IMG/VR virus record: IMGVR_UViG_3300037486_000231
Location: 1 to 36,091 of that record
Origin: a virus
Strand: one strand, 5' to 3'
DNA: 36,091 nt
Under the pieces are notes generated by a model that saw only the letters and a list, made by a program, of their open reading frames with translations, made no database searches and had not been told where the DNA came from. Both the position numbers and the translations under genes were made by a program. Of this stretch, positions 1 through 7,317 are shown piece after piece (position 1 is the first letter of the stretch; each line of letters opens with the position of its first letter).

Positions 1-288
1 CCGGCCGCCGCCAAGACGCGCATCGTAACCAAAGTCACCGTCGATCCCACCATCACCGAAGGCAAGCTCGACATGGACGCCCTCAAGGAGGCCGTCGCGG
101 CCGAGTCCAAGGTCGAGGCCGAGTACATCGAGTCCATCGTCGGGGCCGGCAAGGTCACCGACCAGGGCACGAAGAGCGGCGAGCCGACGCAGGACGAAGG
201 CAAGGTCAAGGAGAGCTTCAAGGACGGTCTGAGCAAGTTCTTCGGCCTGTCCGACGAAGCCGCACAGCGCGCCGTCGATGCGCGCTAA
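1..288 (+). CDS. C-terminal end of a phage head-morphogenesis protein (partial)
   Basis: The reading frame is open from the left edge and ends at 286-288, giving 95 visible residues and no start. The segment is charged and helical, rich in Glu, Lys, Asp and Ala, and ends with GLSDEAAQRAVDAR. Prohead proteases and scaffold-like proteins often end this way, and they usually sit just before decoration and capsid genes as here. This is inferred from position and composition; no catalytic motif is in the window. A scaffold is the main alternative to a protease tail. The next gene starts 17 bases downstream behind a clear GGAGG. Confidence 0.55.
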   Translation, partial: PAAAKTRIVTKVTVDPTITEGKLDMDALKEAVAAESKVEAEYIESIVGAGKVTDQGTKSGEPTQDEGKVKESFKDGLSKFFGLSDEAAQRAVDAR

Positions 289-304
289 CAGGAGGTAGAG
301 CGAA

Positions 305-661
305 GTGGCAACGAACGAGGTCTACAAAGAAGCGGCGTACATCCCGCTGACCGTGGGCGCCAGTGTGGCCGCCCGCAACCCGGTGCTCGTCGGCAAGGTT
401 CCCGGCGTCACCCTGACCGCGACCGGCGCCTCGGGCACCCAGGTCGCGACCGTCGCCACCGTCGGCATGTACCGCTGCGCGGTCCACGCCGACAACGGCT
501 CGAGCACGACGATCGCCCAAGGCGACATCATCTACTTCTCGGGCAGCAACGCCTCGCCGGTTCTCGACGTGAACACCGGCGGCACCCGCTGGGGATATGC
601 CGCCGAAGCCATCTCGGCAAGCGGCGCGTCCCAGACCATCAAAGTCATCGTCGGTTACTGA
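305..661 (+). CDS. DUF2190-type capsid decoration protein, short form
   Basis: A 118-residue protein starting at GTG 305, 9 bases after GGAGG (291-295). It has the pattern of the DUF2190 family, small beta-rich proteins encoded beside the major capsid gene and thought to decorate or stabilise the head. The pattern comprises PLTVGASVAAR near residues 15-25, a TLTATGASGTQ strand pair, and a QGDIIYF segment followed by a short C-terminal strand ending VGY. The next gene begins with nearly the same 50 residues and also ends LGY, so the two are tandem paralogues. Family assignment is from pattern and position; a role as head fibre anchor is also possible. Confidence 0.7.
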   Translation: MATNEVYKEAAYIPLTVGASVAARNPVLVGKVPGVTLTATGASGTQVATVATVGMYRCAVHADNGSSTTIAQGDIIYFSGSNASPVLDVNTGGTRWGYAAEAISASGASQTIKVIVGY

Positions 662-674
662 GAGTTGGTGACTG

Positions 675-1925
675 ATGGCGACGAATGAGGCATATCAGAA
701 GGCGTGGATCGTCCCGCTGACGGTCGGCGCGAGCGTCGCCGCTCGTACTCCCGTGTGCGTCAGCAAACTCTCTGGCGTCACACTCACCGCGACCGGATCG
801 AGCGGCACCCAGGTCGCCTCGGTGCTCCGCAAGGGCGTCGTGGACGTGACCGTGGACTCCGCTTGCGACGCGGTAACGCTCGCCTGCGCCAGCATCACCG
901 CGGCGCAGACGCTCATCATCAACGGCACTACCTGGACGGCGCACGGCACCGTCAACACCTGGAGCACCCGCACGACCTCGATCGCGGGCGCCGACGGCGC
1001 GGACGCGCTGCTGGTCGCGAAGGCTCTCAACGGCGGCCAGATCCTCACTCTGAGCGGCGTCACCGCCGGCCAGACGATCTCGCTGCTCGGCCTGACGTTC
1101 ACCGCGCACACCAGCACCACCACGGCGGCCAACCGCGAGTTCAGCATCTCTGGTGCCGACGCCGCGGACGCCACCGAACTCGCATCAGTCCTGAACGACG
1201 CCACCTACGGCATCGTGCCGCTCGGCTACATCGCCACCGCCGGTGGCGCAGCCGAGGTGCTCATCCAGCCGATGACGCTGTTCCCGACGGCCACCCTCCC
1301 GACGCCGGCCATCACAAAGGTCGCCGCCGGCATCACCATCTCTACCCTGGCGCCGGTCCCGAACTGCACGGCCACCGTCTCCTCGGCCACCGTCACGGTG
1401 CGCTCGAGCGAGGTCATCAGCGCCGTCACCGGCTCCGCGTCTGGGGCCACCGTGACGGTCGGCCACTCGGCCACCAGCGTGCGCGAGATCTCCGCTGGCG
1501 ACAGCGTCTACTGGACGAGTCCCAGCACCCTGAACTGCAAGGCTGAGACGGGCACGGCCTTCTTCGGCCGCGTCGCGAGTTCGCAGGCCATGCCGGTCAG
1601 CGACCGCAAGTTCACGATGGCGAGCGTCACGAACGGCACCACCATCATCATCAACGGGATTGTCTTCACCGCGCACACGAGCACTACCACCAAGAGCACG
1701 AGGAACTTCAGCATCGCCGGCACCGACACGCAGGACGGCGACGAACTGTGCTCCATCATCAACGACCCGATCTACGGTCTGGTCGGCTTCACCGCGACCA
1801 ACTCGACAGGAACCATCACCCTCGCCTACAGCGGCGACATCGCCATCACCGGGACCGCGCGCATCGCCGGCACGGTCACAGTGGCACCCGGCAGCCGCAA
1901 GGTGCGGGTCAAGCTCGGCTACTGA
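675..1925 (+). CDS. DUF2190-type decoration protein, long form with three inserted repeat modules
   Basis: A 416-residue paralogue of the preceding gene. Residues 1-50 match it closely (MATNEAYQKA, PLTVGASVAAR, TLTATGSSGTQVA). The EISAGDSVYW segment near 271-280 matches its QGDIIYF region, and both end in GY. The extra length holds three related modules, at about 79-120, 133-181 and 322-370. Each has an NG or LGL strand, then FTAH or WTAH, a Ser/Thr-rich turn, FSIAG or similar, then D-x-x-D and a helix. FTAHTSTTT is identical in modules 2 and 3. Two modules lie before the GDSVYW segment and one after. The likely place is the outer capsid surface. No promoter is visible; the gap to the previous gene is 13 bases. 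Confidence 0.7.
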   Translation: MATNEAYQKAWIVPLTVGASVAARTPVCVSKLSGVTLTATGSSGTQVASVLRKGVVDVTVDSACDAVTLACASITAAQTLIINGTTWTAHGTVNTWSTRTTSIAGADGADALLVAKALNGGQILTLSGVTAGQTISLLGLTFTAHTSTTTAANREFSISGADAADATELASVLNDATYGIVPLGYIATAGGAAEVLIQPMTLFPTATLPTPAITKVAAGITISTLAPVPNCTATVSSATVTVRSSEVISAVTGSASGATVTVGHSATSVREISAGDSVYWTSPSTLNCKAETGTAFFGRVASSQAMPVSDRKFTMASVTNGTTIIINGIVFTAHTSTTTKSTRNFSIAGTDTQDGDELCSIINDPIYGLVGFTATNSTGTITLAYSGDIAITGTARIAGTVTVAPGSRKVRVKLGY

Positions 1926-1943
1926 GCCAGAAGGAGAACCAAC

Positions 1944-3125
1944 ATGCCAGATGAGGTCATCACCAAGATCGAAGAGACGCAGGAAGTCGCATCGACCGAT
2001 GCCGACCTTCTGAGCGTCCTCGGTCGCGAGAGCGGTTTCGCGAAGAAGCGTTATTCGCCGGCCGTTCTCTCAGCCTTCATGGAGACGCTCGATCGCGCCT
2101 CCCAGGGCAGCAACCTCGCCTACTACCACCTGAAGGAGGCGATGGTCACCGCCGACTTCCCGTACCTGTTCGGTGACGTGCTCGACCGCTCCCTGATGGC
2201 CGCCTGGGGCACCACGATGCCGTCCTGGCGCAACTACATCGACGTGGGTACGGTGCGTGACTTCCGCGCCGCCAAGATGCTCGGCATCGAGGGCATGGGA
2301 GCCGTGCTGGACAGCGTCGGGGAGCGCGCTGAGTACCCCGAGCGTGGTCCGAGTGAAGAGACGCCGATCACCCGCCAGGTGAGCAAGTACGGCGGCCGGT
2401 TCGGCATCTCCTTCGAGGCCATGATCAACGACGACCTCGGCGCCCTGCGGGATCTCCCGCAGAAGCTGGTCGAGGCCGCGCGCCGCACCGAGGCTCTCGC
2501 GGCGAGCAAGATGTACGTCGGCACCGCCGGCTTCAACACGGCGCTCTACACCGACGGCTTCGACAACATCGTGAACACGCACGCCGGCGCCTCGGCCAAC
2601 AACCCGGCGCTGTCGCTCGCGAACCTCGCGCAGGCGTTCCTCGTCCTCGGCGGGCACAAGGACATCGACGGCTTCCCGATCGTCATCGACGCCGTCACCC
2701 TCGTGGTCGGCCCTGCGCTCCGCGTCACGGCCAACAACATCATCAACGCGACCGAGATCATGATCGCCAGCGGCGGCGGCGCCTACAACGCCTCCGACCA
2801 GATCCGCGTCGCCAACTGGATGCGGAACAACCTCACCGTCGAGGTCGATCCCTACATCTCGATGACCGCCACCAGCAACGCCTCCACCGCCTGGTTCCTC
2901 TTCGCCAGCAAGGGTGCGCCGCGCACGGCGGTCCACATGGACTACCTCCAGGGCCACGAGAGTCCTGAACTGTTCGTGAAGACGCCGAACGCCTCGCGCG
3001 TCGGTGGCGGCACCGTTCCCGAGAGCTTCGAGAACGATCAGCAGGAGTTCAAGGTCCGTCACATCTTCGGACTGACCCAGATCGCTCCGTACGCCACCGT
3101 GGCGTCGAACGGTAGCGGCTCCTGA
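1944..3125 (+). CDS. major capsid protein, HK97 fold
   Basis: A 393-residue protein with AAGGAG about 9 bases before ATG 1944. It has the layout of HK97-fold major heads of the gpT-like or Mu-like type. An acidic N-terminus precedes a helical region and an aromatic stretch (YLFGDVLDRSL, W near residues 88 and 95). A long central block follows with FGISFEAMINDDLGAL and VTLVVGPALR, and the C-terminus is beta-rich with FKVRHIFGL near residue 370. Size and position between decoration and connector genes fit the main shell subunit. There is no long N-terminal delta domain, which agrees with a separate protease or scaffold upstream. The assignment rests on motif pattern and gene order. Confidence 0.85.
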   Translation: MPDEVITKIEETQEVASTDADLLSVLGRESGFAKKRYSPAVLSAFMETLDRASQGSNLAYYHLKEAMVTADFPYLFGDVLDRSLMAAWGTTMPSWRNYIDVGTVRDFRAAKMLGIEGMGAVLDSVGERAEYPERGPSEETPITRQVSKYGGRFGISFEAMINDDLGALRDLPQKLVEAARRTEALAASKMYVGTAGFNTALYTDGFDNIVNTHAGASANNPALSLANLAQAFLVLGGHKDIDGFPIVIDAVTLVVGPALRVTANNIINATEIMIASGGGAYNASDQIRVANWMRNNLTVEVDPYISMTATSNASTAWFLFASKGAPRTAVHMDYLQGHESPELFVKTPNASRVGGGTVPESFENDQQEFKVRHIFGLTQIAPYATVASNGSGS

Positions 3126-3127
3126 CC

Positions 3128-3388
3128 ATGAGTCGCCATCCACACGACATCGTTCCGCGTGACGACAAGGACGAAGTCCTTCTCGCCATCTACGACGTGC
3201 TTGTGGAGATCCGCGATGCACTGGTTCCGACGCCGTCCGCGGCGTCGGAGCCGGTGTCACCGGAGACGCCAACGGGCGCGGGAACGGCAGATGAGACGCC
3301 AGTTCCCGCGCCGCAGGCGTCCCAGAAGGTTCCCGCCAAGCGCAAGCCGGCGGCCAAGAAGCCGGCGGCGAGGAAGAAGCCCGCATGA
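3128..3388 (+). CDS. small head-region protein with a Lys/Ala/Pro-rich tail
   Basis: An 86-residue protein starting 2 bases after the capsid stop. Residues 1-35 are acidic and helical (DKDEVLLAIYDVLVEIRDAL). Residues 36-65 are a Pro/Ala/Thr linker. The last 20 residues are strongly basic, with repeated KKPA-type units resembling histone H1 or HU tails. I do not recognise a family. It overlaps the next gene by 4 bases, so it belongs to the head operon. A basic tail could bind packaged DNA or bridge acidic head proteins; this is inference. Confidence 0.6.
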   Translation: MSRHPHDIVPRDDKDEVLLAIYDVLVEIRDALVPTPSAASEPVSPETPTGAGTADETPVPAPQASQKVPAKRKPAAKKPAARKKPA

Positions 3389-3774
3389 CCTGGACGTACG
3401 ACCCAAGCACCGCCATCGGGCAGGTACGCCTGCTCGTGTCCGACACCGACACGACGCGCCGCATCATGGACGACGAGGAGTACCAAGCGTTCCTCACCAT
3501 GAGCGGCGACTCCGTCGTGCTGGCCGCCGCGAAGGCGCTCGAGACGATCGCCGTCAACGAGATCCTGTGCCTCAAGGTCGTCAACCTCATGGGAGCCATC
3601 GTCACCGATGCCGCGTCCGCGGCGAAGCAGCTACTGGCGCAGGCCAAGACGCTGCGCTCCGAGTACGCGAGCATGGGTGACGGTGGCTCTGGGTTCATCT
3701 CCATCGAGATGGTCAACGGCCAGGAGATGCGCGACGAGAAGTTCTGGAAGGTGCAGGAGGCCGAAGAGGTCTGA
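3385..3774 (+). CDS. head-tail connector (adaptor) protein
   Basis: A 129-residue, mostly helical protein starting with an ATGA overlap. The opening TYDPSTAIGQVRLLVSDTD and the helix DDEEYQAFL are typical of HK97 gp6 and SPP1 gp15-type adaptors, which bind below the portal ring. A long helix with SAAKQLLAQAKTLRSEY follows. Length is normal for the family. It sits directly before the head-closure gene and shares one base with it (TGATG), the canonical order. The function is inferred from pattern and synteny. Confidence 0.7.
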   Translation: MTWTYDPSTAIGQVRLLVSDTDTTRRIMDDEEYQAFLTMSGDSVVLAAAKALETIAVNEILCLKVVNLMGAIVTDAASAAKQLLAQAKTLRSEYASMGDGGSGFISIEMVNGQEMRDEKFWKVQEAEEV

Positions 3775-4175
3775 TGGCGATCCGCTCCGCACAGATAGGC
3801 GGCTCGCCGCTCCGCACCGGCCTGGCTGGCTTCTTCAGCAGCACGGTGACGGTGCTGCGCGCCACCAACGCCCAGAACGCGGTCGGGGAGCCGATCCCCA
3901 CCTGGGCGCCGCTGCTCGACCACGTCGATCTCGACGCTCTGGTCACCGGCGGCGACGTGTCTGTGCGCCTCAAAAAGCAGGAGTTCCGCACCAGCAGCAT
4001 GACCGCAGAGGCCATCTACCGGCGCATCCTCCTGAACGGCTACTACCCGGCCATCGACAACGCTGACAGGATCACCGTCGAGGATCGGGACTGGGCCGTC
4101 ATCTCCATCGTCAACGACGCCACCAGCACGTTCACAGAGTTGCTGGTGGAGTCCATCGAGCCAGGGAACGTCTGA
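3774..4175 (+). CDS. head closure (stopper) protein
   Basis: A 133-residue beta-rich protein. An N-terminal strand (STVTVLRATN) precedes an NAVGEPIPTW loop. The C-terminal half has DRITVEDRDWAVISIVNDAT and a final strand, as in SPP1 gp16 and HK97 gp7-like head closure proteins, which plug the connector after packaging. Position between adaptor and gp10-like genes supports this. Start ATG 3774 overlaps the previous stop by one base, so translation is probably coupled. Sequence divergence in this family makes the call mainly positional. Confidence 0.65.
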   Translation: MAIRSAQIGGSPLRTGLAGFFSSTVTVLRATNAQNAVGEPIPTWAPLLDHVDLDALVTGGDVSVRLKKQEFRTSSMTAEAIYRRILLNGYYPAIDNADRITVEDRDWAVISIVNDATSTFTELLVESIEPGNV

Positions 4176-4657
4176 TGGTGACCGCCACCGTCATCGGAGA
4201 CGAGGCGCTGGCGGCAAAGTTCGTAGCCGCCATCGCGAGCATTCAGGCTGAGAAGCCCTACTGGTTGCACGATGTGGGCATCATCCTCAATGACTCCATC
4301 GAGACGAACATCGCCTCGCAGCGCCTCATTCGCAGCGGTGACCTCATCGACAGCGGCCGGGTGTTCGGCCAGACCAAGAACGGCATCAACGTCGGCTTCG
4401 GCAACATGCTCGGCTACGCCGCGTCACTCGAGTTCGGGGCACGGCCACACGAGATTGCGGCAGGCGCTGGCTGGTGGAGCGGCGCCAGCAATCTCTCGTT
4501 CTACTGGGCCGAGCGCGGGGAGTGGTTCTTCGGCCCCAAGGTCAACCACCCTGGCAACCCACCGTACCGCTTCATGTACAAGGGCGCACTCGCCGCAGTC
4601 ACGCCGATCGCCTTCTACTTCATGGAGCGCCTGCGCGCCATCTTCGGTGGCCTCTGA
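4175..4657 (+). CDS. HK97 gp10-like neck/tail completion protein
   Basis: A 160-residue protein with GDEALAAKFVAAIASI at the N-terminus and a central SGDLIDSGRV. A YAASLEFGARPHEI segment near residue 90 is the signature of HK97 gp10-like proteins, in which a Y-x-x-x-L/V-E-x-G motif precedes a proline. PPYRFMYKGA near 130 is the usual second element. These proteins sit at the head-tail interface. An aromatic stretch at about 96-122 is longer than usual. The gene overlaps its neighbours by 1 base at each end. Confidence 0.75.
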   Translation: MVTATVIGDEALAAKFVAAIASIQAEKPYWLHDVGIILNDSIETNIASQRLIRSGDLIDSGRVFGQTKNGINVGFGNMLGYAASLEFGARPHEIAAGAGWWSGASNLSFYWAERGEWFFGPKVNHPGNPPYRFMYKGALAAVTPIAFYFMERLRAIFGGL

Positions 4658-5019
4658 TGAGCTTCCAGTCAGACATCTACGGCTACCTCACCGCGGACGC
4701 CGGCCTCACGGCCCTCGTGGGTACGCGCCTGTACCCCAACGAGGCGCCGAGTGATCCGGTCGTGCCCTTCGTCATCTACTACGAGTTCGCCACGCCACGC
4801 GAGCAACTGATGAGCAACGCGGTCGGCGTCAGCAAGCCTCGCATCCAGTACAGCGTCTACGCCGACACCTACACCGATGCGCTGGCCGTCGTTGACGCCC
4901 TGCGCGCCGCAGTGCTCACGCTCCCGTACCCCATCGTCCTTGAGGACGAGCGCGGGAACCAGGACGTGACCACAGGACTGCACCGGCGGGATCTCGACGT
5001 GAGGATCGTCCATGTCTGA
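4657..5019 (+). CDS. DUF3168-type tail completion (tail terminator) protein
   Basis: A 120-residue protein starting at ATG 4657 in a TGATG overlap. The family pattern is clear. DIYGYLTADAGLTALVG is followed by RLYPNEAPSD, then VPFVIYYEF near residue 40, RIQYSVYADTY near 70, and a helix ALAVVDALRAAV. Such proteins close the tail tube before head joining (lambda gpU/Z-like role). It is followed by two small genes before the tube proteins, and overlaps the next by 8 bases. Confidence 0.75.
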   Translation: MSFQSDIYGYLTADAGLTALVGTRLYPNEAPSDPVVPFVIYYEFATPREQLMSNAVGVSKPRIQYSVYADTYTDALAVVDALRAAVLTLPYPIVLEDERGNQDVTTGLHRRDLDVRIVHV

Positions 5020-5245
5020 GTCGAGGGAGAAGCTCATCGCCAGCCTGATTGCCGCCCGCGGCGCGATCGACGCGCTGCTCCTTGAGGTGGCCGAAGAGTC
5101 GCCGCCCGCGCCGGCGGCCCCGGTCCCAGCCACGGCGTCGGGCGGCGACGCGATCTGCAAACACACCAACCGCGAAGACCAGCGTACCTTCGGCGTCACA
5201 GAGGCGTGGAAGTGCCTGGACTGCGGCTACGAGTACCGGAGGTAG
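5012..5245 (+). CDS. small zinc-ribbon-like protein
   Basis: A 77-residue protein. Residues 1-28 form a helix and 29-45 a Pro/Ala linker. The C-terminus has four potential zinc ligands (C49 and H51 in ICKHTN, then C68 and C71 in CLDCGYEYRR). The C-x-x-C-G-Y-E-Y-R end is typical of short phage zinc ribbons. I do not recognise a named family. It starts 8 bases inside the preceding gene and lies among tail genes, so it may be an accessory chaperone; that is inference. Confidence 0.55.
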   Translation: MSESREKLIASLIAARGAIDALLLEVAEESPPAPAAPVPATASGGDAICKHTNREDQRTFGVTEAWKCLDCGYEYRR

Positions 5246-5248
5246 AGG

Positions 5249-5482
5249 ATGCCGAAAACCTATCGGGCGAAGGTGGGCTTCCGCTGCCCTGCCGATCCCG
5301 AGTCCCTGAAGAAGTTGCAGCAGGCGCTCAAGCTCGGCCCCGGTGAGAAGGCTGACGCCCTCAACGCCGAGGTCGAGTGGATGGATGCCAAGAAGGGCGA
5401 CAAGGCTGTGCCCTACAACGAGGCCATCCTCGCGTCCTGGCTCGCCAACGAGGTCGTGGAGGAGGTGAAGACGAGTGGCTAA
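5249..5482 (+). CDS. small tail-region protein, unknown function
   Basis: A 77-residue protein with GGAGG a few bases before ATG 5249. It has CPADPESLKKLQQAL near the N-terminus and a final helix, YNEAILASWLANEVVEEV. No membrane segment or catalytic motif is visible. It overlaps the first tube gene by 8 bases and is therefore transcribed with it. The NEAILASWLANE-like end occurs in proteins beside phage tail tube genes, but I cannot name a family. Confidence 0.55.
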   Translation: MPKTYRAKVGFRCPADPESLKKLQQALKLGPGEKADALNAEVEWMDAKKGDKAVPYNEAILASWLANEVVEEVKTSG

Positions 5483-6239
5483 GTTCTCAAGCAAGGATGT
5501 CGGCTTCGCCCTCCTCGGCTCGTACAGCATCCTCGGCGCCATCAGCAAGTTCGATGACACCGCCACGCTGAAGCTCAACGAGACGTACGCGCTGGGCGAG
5601 ACGGACGAGTCCTACTGGTCGAGCGGTGCCAAGCAGACGGAGATCGTGCAGGAGGGCTGGTACGACGACGCCGTCGGCCAGCTTCACCAGGCCTTCGTCG
5701 GCACGTCGAGCTTGCCCATCCTCGGCCTTCCGCTGTCAATCGCTCCACACGGCAACACCAACGCCGCGCGCATCGACACCTACCCGTCCGTCCAGCGCGT
5801 CGGCTATACCGTCCAGTTGGCGACCAGCGAGGTGACCAAGGCACAGGCCCGCTACGGCCTCTGGTACGGCAAGCGCGAGACATACATCGTCCACGCGCTT
5901 GGCACCGAGACGACCGCCGGGTCCAGCGACACGCTCGATGTCCATCCCTACCTGACCAACACCAGCAACGGCGGCGCCGTCGTGCTCCACGTCACGGCTC
6001 TCAGCGGCTGCGCCAACTGCACGATCACAGTGCGTCACTCGACGGACGGCACCACCTGGGCCGACAAGCAAGCGTTCTCTGTGGTCACTCCCACCAACGT
6101 GACCGATGGCGCCGCCGCCGCCGGCCAGTACATCACGGTCACCGGGACGATGAACCAGTACTGGTCCGTCGCCTGGGCATACACGACACCCGCAACCCCG
6201 AGCGTCACGTTCATGGTCGGCGTCTACAGAGCGCCGTAA
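5475..6239 (+). CDS. tail tube protein with an extra C-terminal beta domain
   Basis: A 254-residue protein starting at GTG 5475 behind GGAGG. Residues 1-150 look like a tail tube fold, with KDVGFALLGSYSI, ALGETDESYW, EGWYDDAVGQLH, and a late strand VTKAQARYGLWY. Residues 165-254 form a separate beta domain. It has VVLHVTALSGC, TITVRHSTDGTTWAD, and YITVTGTMNQYWSVAW, a module often added to the end of tube subunits and exposed on the tail surface. The next gene repeats the TDE and EGWYDD features, so the two are diverged copies. Which one is the main tube subunit cannot be decided here. Confidence 0.65.
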   Translation: MAKFSSKDVGFALLGSYSILGAISKFDDTATLKLNETYALGETDESYWSSGAKQTEIVQEGWYDDAVGQLHQAFVGTSSLPILGLPLSIAPHGNTNAARIDTYPSVQRVGYTVQLATSEVTKAQARYGLWYGKRETYIVHALGTETTAGSSDTLDVHPYLTNTSNGGAVVLHVTALSGCANCTITVRHSTDGTTWADKQAFSVVTPTNVTDGAAAAGQYITVTGTMNQYWSVAWAYTTPATPSVTFMVGVYRAP

Positions 6240-6254
6240 GGAAAGGAGTTTCCC

Positions 6255-6686
6255 TTGGCGAAACATGGATCAAACGAGGTCGCATTCGAGTTGGACATTG
6301 CTGACGGCGGTGCGCTGTCGTCGGGCCTCGGCACCAACTACATCACCAAGATCAGCGACTACGTCGTCAACCGCGAGGCCGTGGAGTCCACGCCCTTCGG
6401 CGTCACCGACGAGCAGTACCTGATCGGCATCATCCGCAAGCGCGAGCCGCTCACCATCGAGGGCTGGTACGACGATACGGCCACGCAGGGACCGGACGCG
6501 ATCATGAACATCGGTCGCGTCACGCACGCGGCCACGCGCACCTTCCTGCTCACCTTCGCCACCGGCAAGACGGTGGGCGGTGAGTGCTGGATCGAGAAGT
6601 ACACCAGGACCATGAACATCGGTGACTACCACGGCTTCTCGGCGCAACTCCGCATGACCGGCACCATCACTGAAGCCTTCGCTTGA
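6255..6686 (+). CDS. tail tube-like protein, second copy
   Basis: A 143-residue protein starting at TTG 6255, supported by GGAAAGGAG 7-8 bases upstream and by MAKHGSNEV matching the MAKFSSKDV start of the preceding gene. Shared features are GVTDEQY, LTIEGWYDD, and a C-terminal GFSAQLRMTGTITEA strand pair. It lacks the added C-terminal domain of its neighbour. The likely role is tube subunit or tube initiator. The rare start codon and strong Shine-Dalgarno may set the ratio between the two copies. Confidence 0.65.
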   Translation: MAKHGSNEVAFELDIADGGALSSGLGTNYITKISDYVVNREAVESTPFGVTDEQYLIGIIRKREPLTIEGWYDDTATQGPDAIMNIGRVTHAATRTFLLTFATGKTVGGECWIEKYTRTMNIGDYHGFSAQLRMTGTITEAFA

Positions 6687-6718
6687 TCCTGAAGGCTTCC
6701 TGAAGCAGGAGTGAGAAC

Positions 6719-7063
6719 ATGGGACTTCTCAACCAGAAGAAGCGAGTTGACCTCGACGAGGGAGAGTGGGTGGACGTACGCCCACTCTCCCTCGTCGCCC
6801 TACGCCGGCTGCGCTCCGAGGTCGCCTCGGTGCAGCCCGCGGGCGAAGACGAGTCGCGTGAAGAGGCGCAGGGCTTCGCCATGACCCAGAGCGCGCTCGA
6901 GCAGTGCATCGTCGCCTGGAGCGACGAGGCTCCCGTCAACGCCGAGAACATCGGCCAACTGCCCTACGAACTCACCTTCAAGATCGCCGCCGCGATCGGA
7001 CTGGGGGAGGCCGAGCGCCCTTTGGCTACTGGGCCGAGTTCGACCGACACCTCCGAGGCGTAA
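6719..7063 (+). CDS. tail assembly chaperone, unshifted (lambda gpG-like) product
   Basis: A 114-residue acidic helical protein with GCAGGAGTGAG before ATG 6719. Features are DLDEGEWVDVRPLSL and a QSALEQCIVAWSDEAPV helix. It lies immediately before the tape measure gene, where tailed phages encode the G/GT chaperone pair that holds the tape measure during tail assembly. The last 12 codons after 7024 encode a low-complexity Ser/Thr tail, while the -1 frame carries a long conserved-looking sequence. The role is established for the family; this member is assigned by position and the frameshift arrangement. Confidence 0.75.
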   Translation: MGLLNQKKRVDLDEGEWVDVRPLSLVALRRLRSEVASVQPAGEDESREEAQGFAMTQSALEQCIVAWSDEAPVNAENIGQLPYELTFKIAAAIGLGEAERPLATGPSSTDTSEA

Positions 7064-7317
7064 AGGATGCGGAGGCGCCAGAGCCTTGGCTGACCAGCGT
7101 GATCTGTCAGGAGTTTGGATGCACACCGTCGCAGGCCGAGCAGGAGGATATCGGGGAGTGCCTCGAGATCATCGGCCTGCGGCGGTATGCAGAAGCCTGG
7201 CGGGCGGTCGAGGACGGGATGCCGCAGGAGGAACTGGCGCAGCGGTTCGGGAACTCGCAGGCGCTCAAGGACGTGATCACCGTGCAAGTCAAGCGAGTGA
7301 GAGGTGAGATTGACTGA
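6719..7317 (+). CDS. tail assembly chaperone fusion (lambda gpGT-like) made by -1 frameshift
   Basis: After position 7024 the -1 frame continues without a stop to 7317. It encodes FGYWAEFDRHLRGV, a PWLTSVICQEFGC helix and a MPQEELAQRFG end. It has no credible start of its own, because codons upstream of about 7003 in that frame look like an out-of-frame Arg/His-rich shadow. Slipping at CCCTTTG (7018-7024) would yield a fusion of about 199 residues. The fusion overlaps the tape measure start by 1 base. GPGT products of this kind bind tape measure and tube protein. The exact shift codon is inferred. Confidence 0.75.
7018..7024 (+). promoter_or_regulatory. programmed -1 ribosomal frameshift slippery heptamer
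   Basis: The bases read C CCT TTG in the zero frame. They re-pair as CCC TTT after a -1 slip, a perfect X-XXY-YYZ heptamer with X=C, Y=T, Z=G. It lies 39-45 bases before the zero-frame stop (7061-7063), in the overlap between the two chaperone frames. A run of five Gs at 7003-7007 is a weaker alternative because GAG to GGA mispairs. Confidence 0.7.

Noticed and set aside
2070-3923. A 617-codon open frame on the minus strand across the capsid and connector genes
   Set aside because: It lies opposite well-supported genes, is rich in Arg, Val, Asp and Gly typical of GC-rich antisense frames, and has no recognisable domain.
7003-7009. The run of five Gs as the frameshift site
   Set aside because: Slippage would pair a GAG-reading tRNA with GGA. 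The nearby CCCTTTG heptamer re-pairs perfectly.
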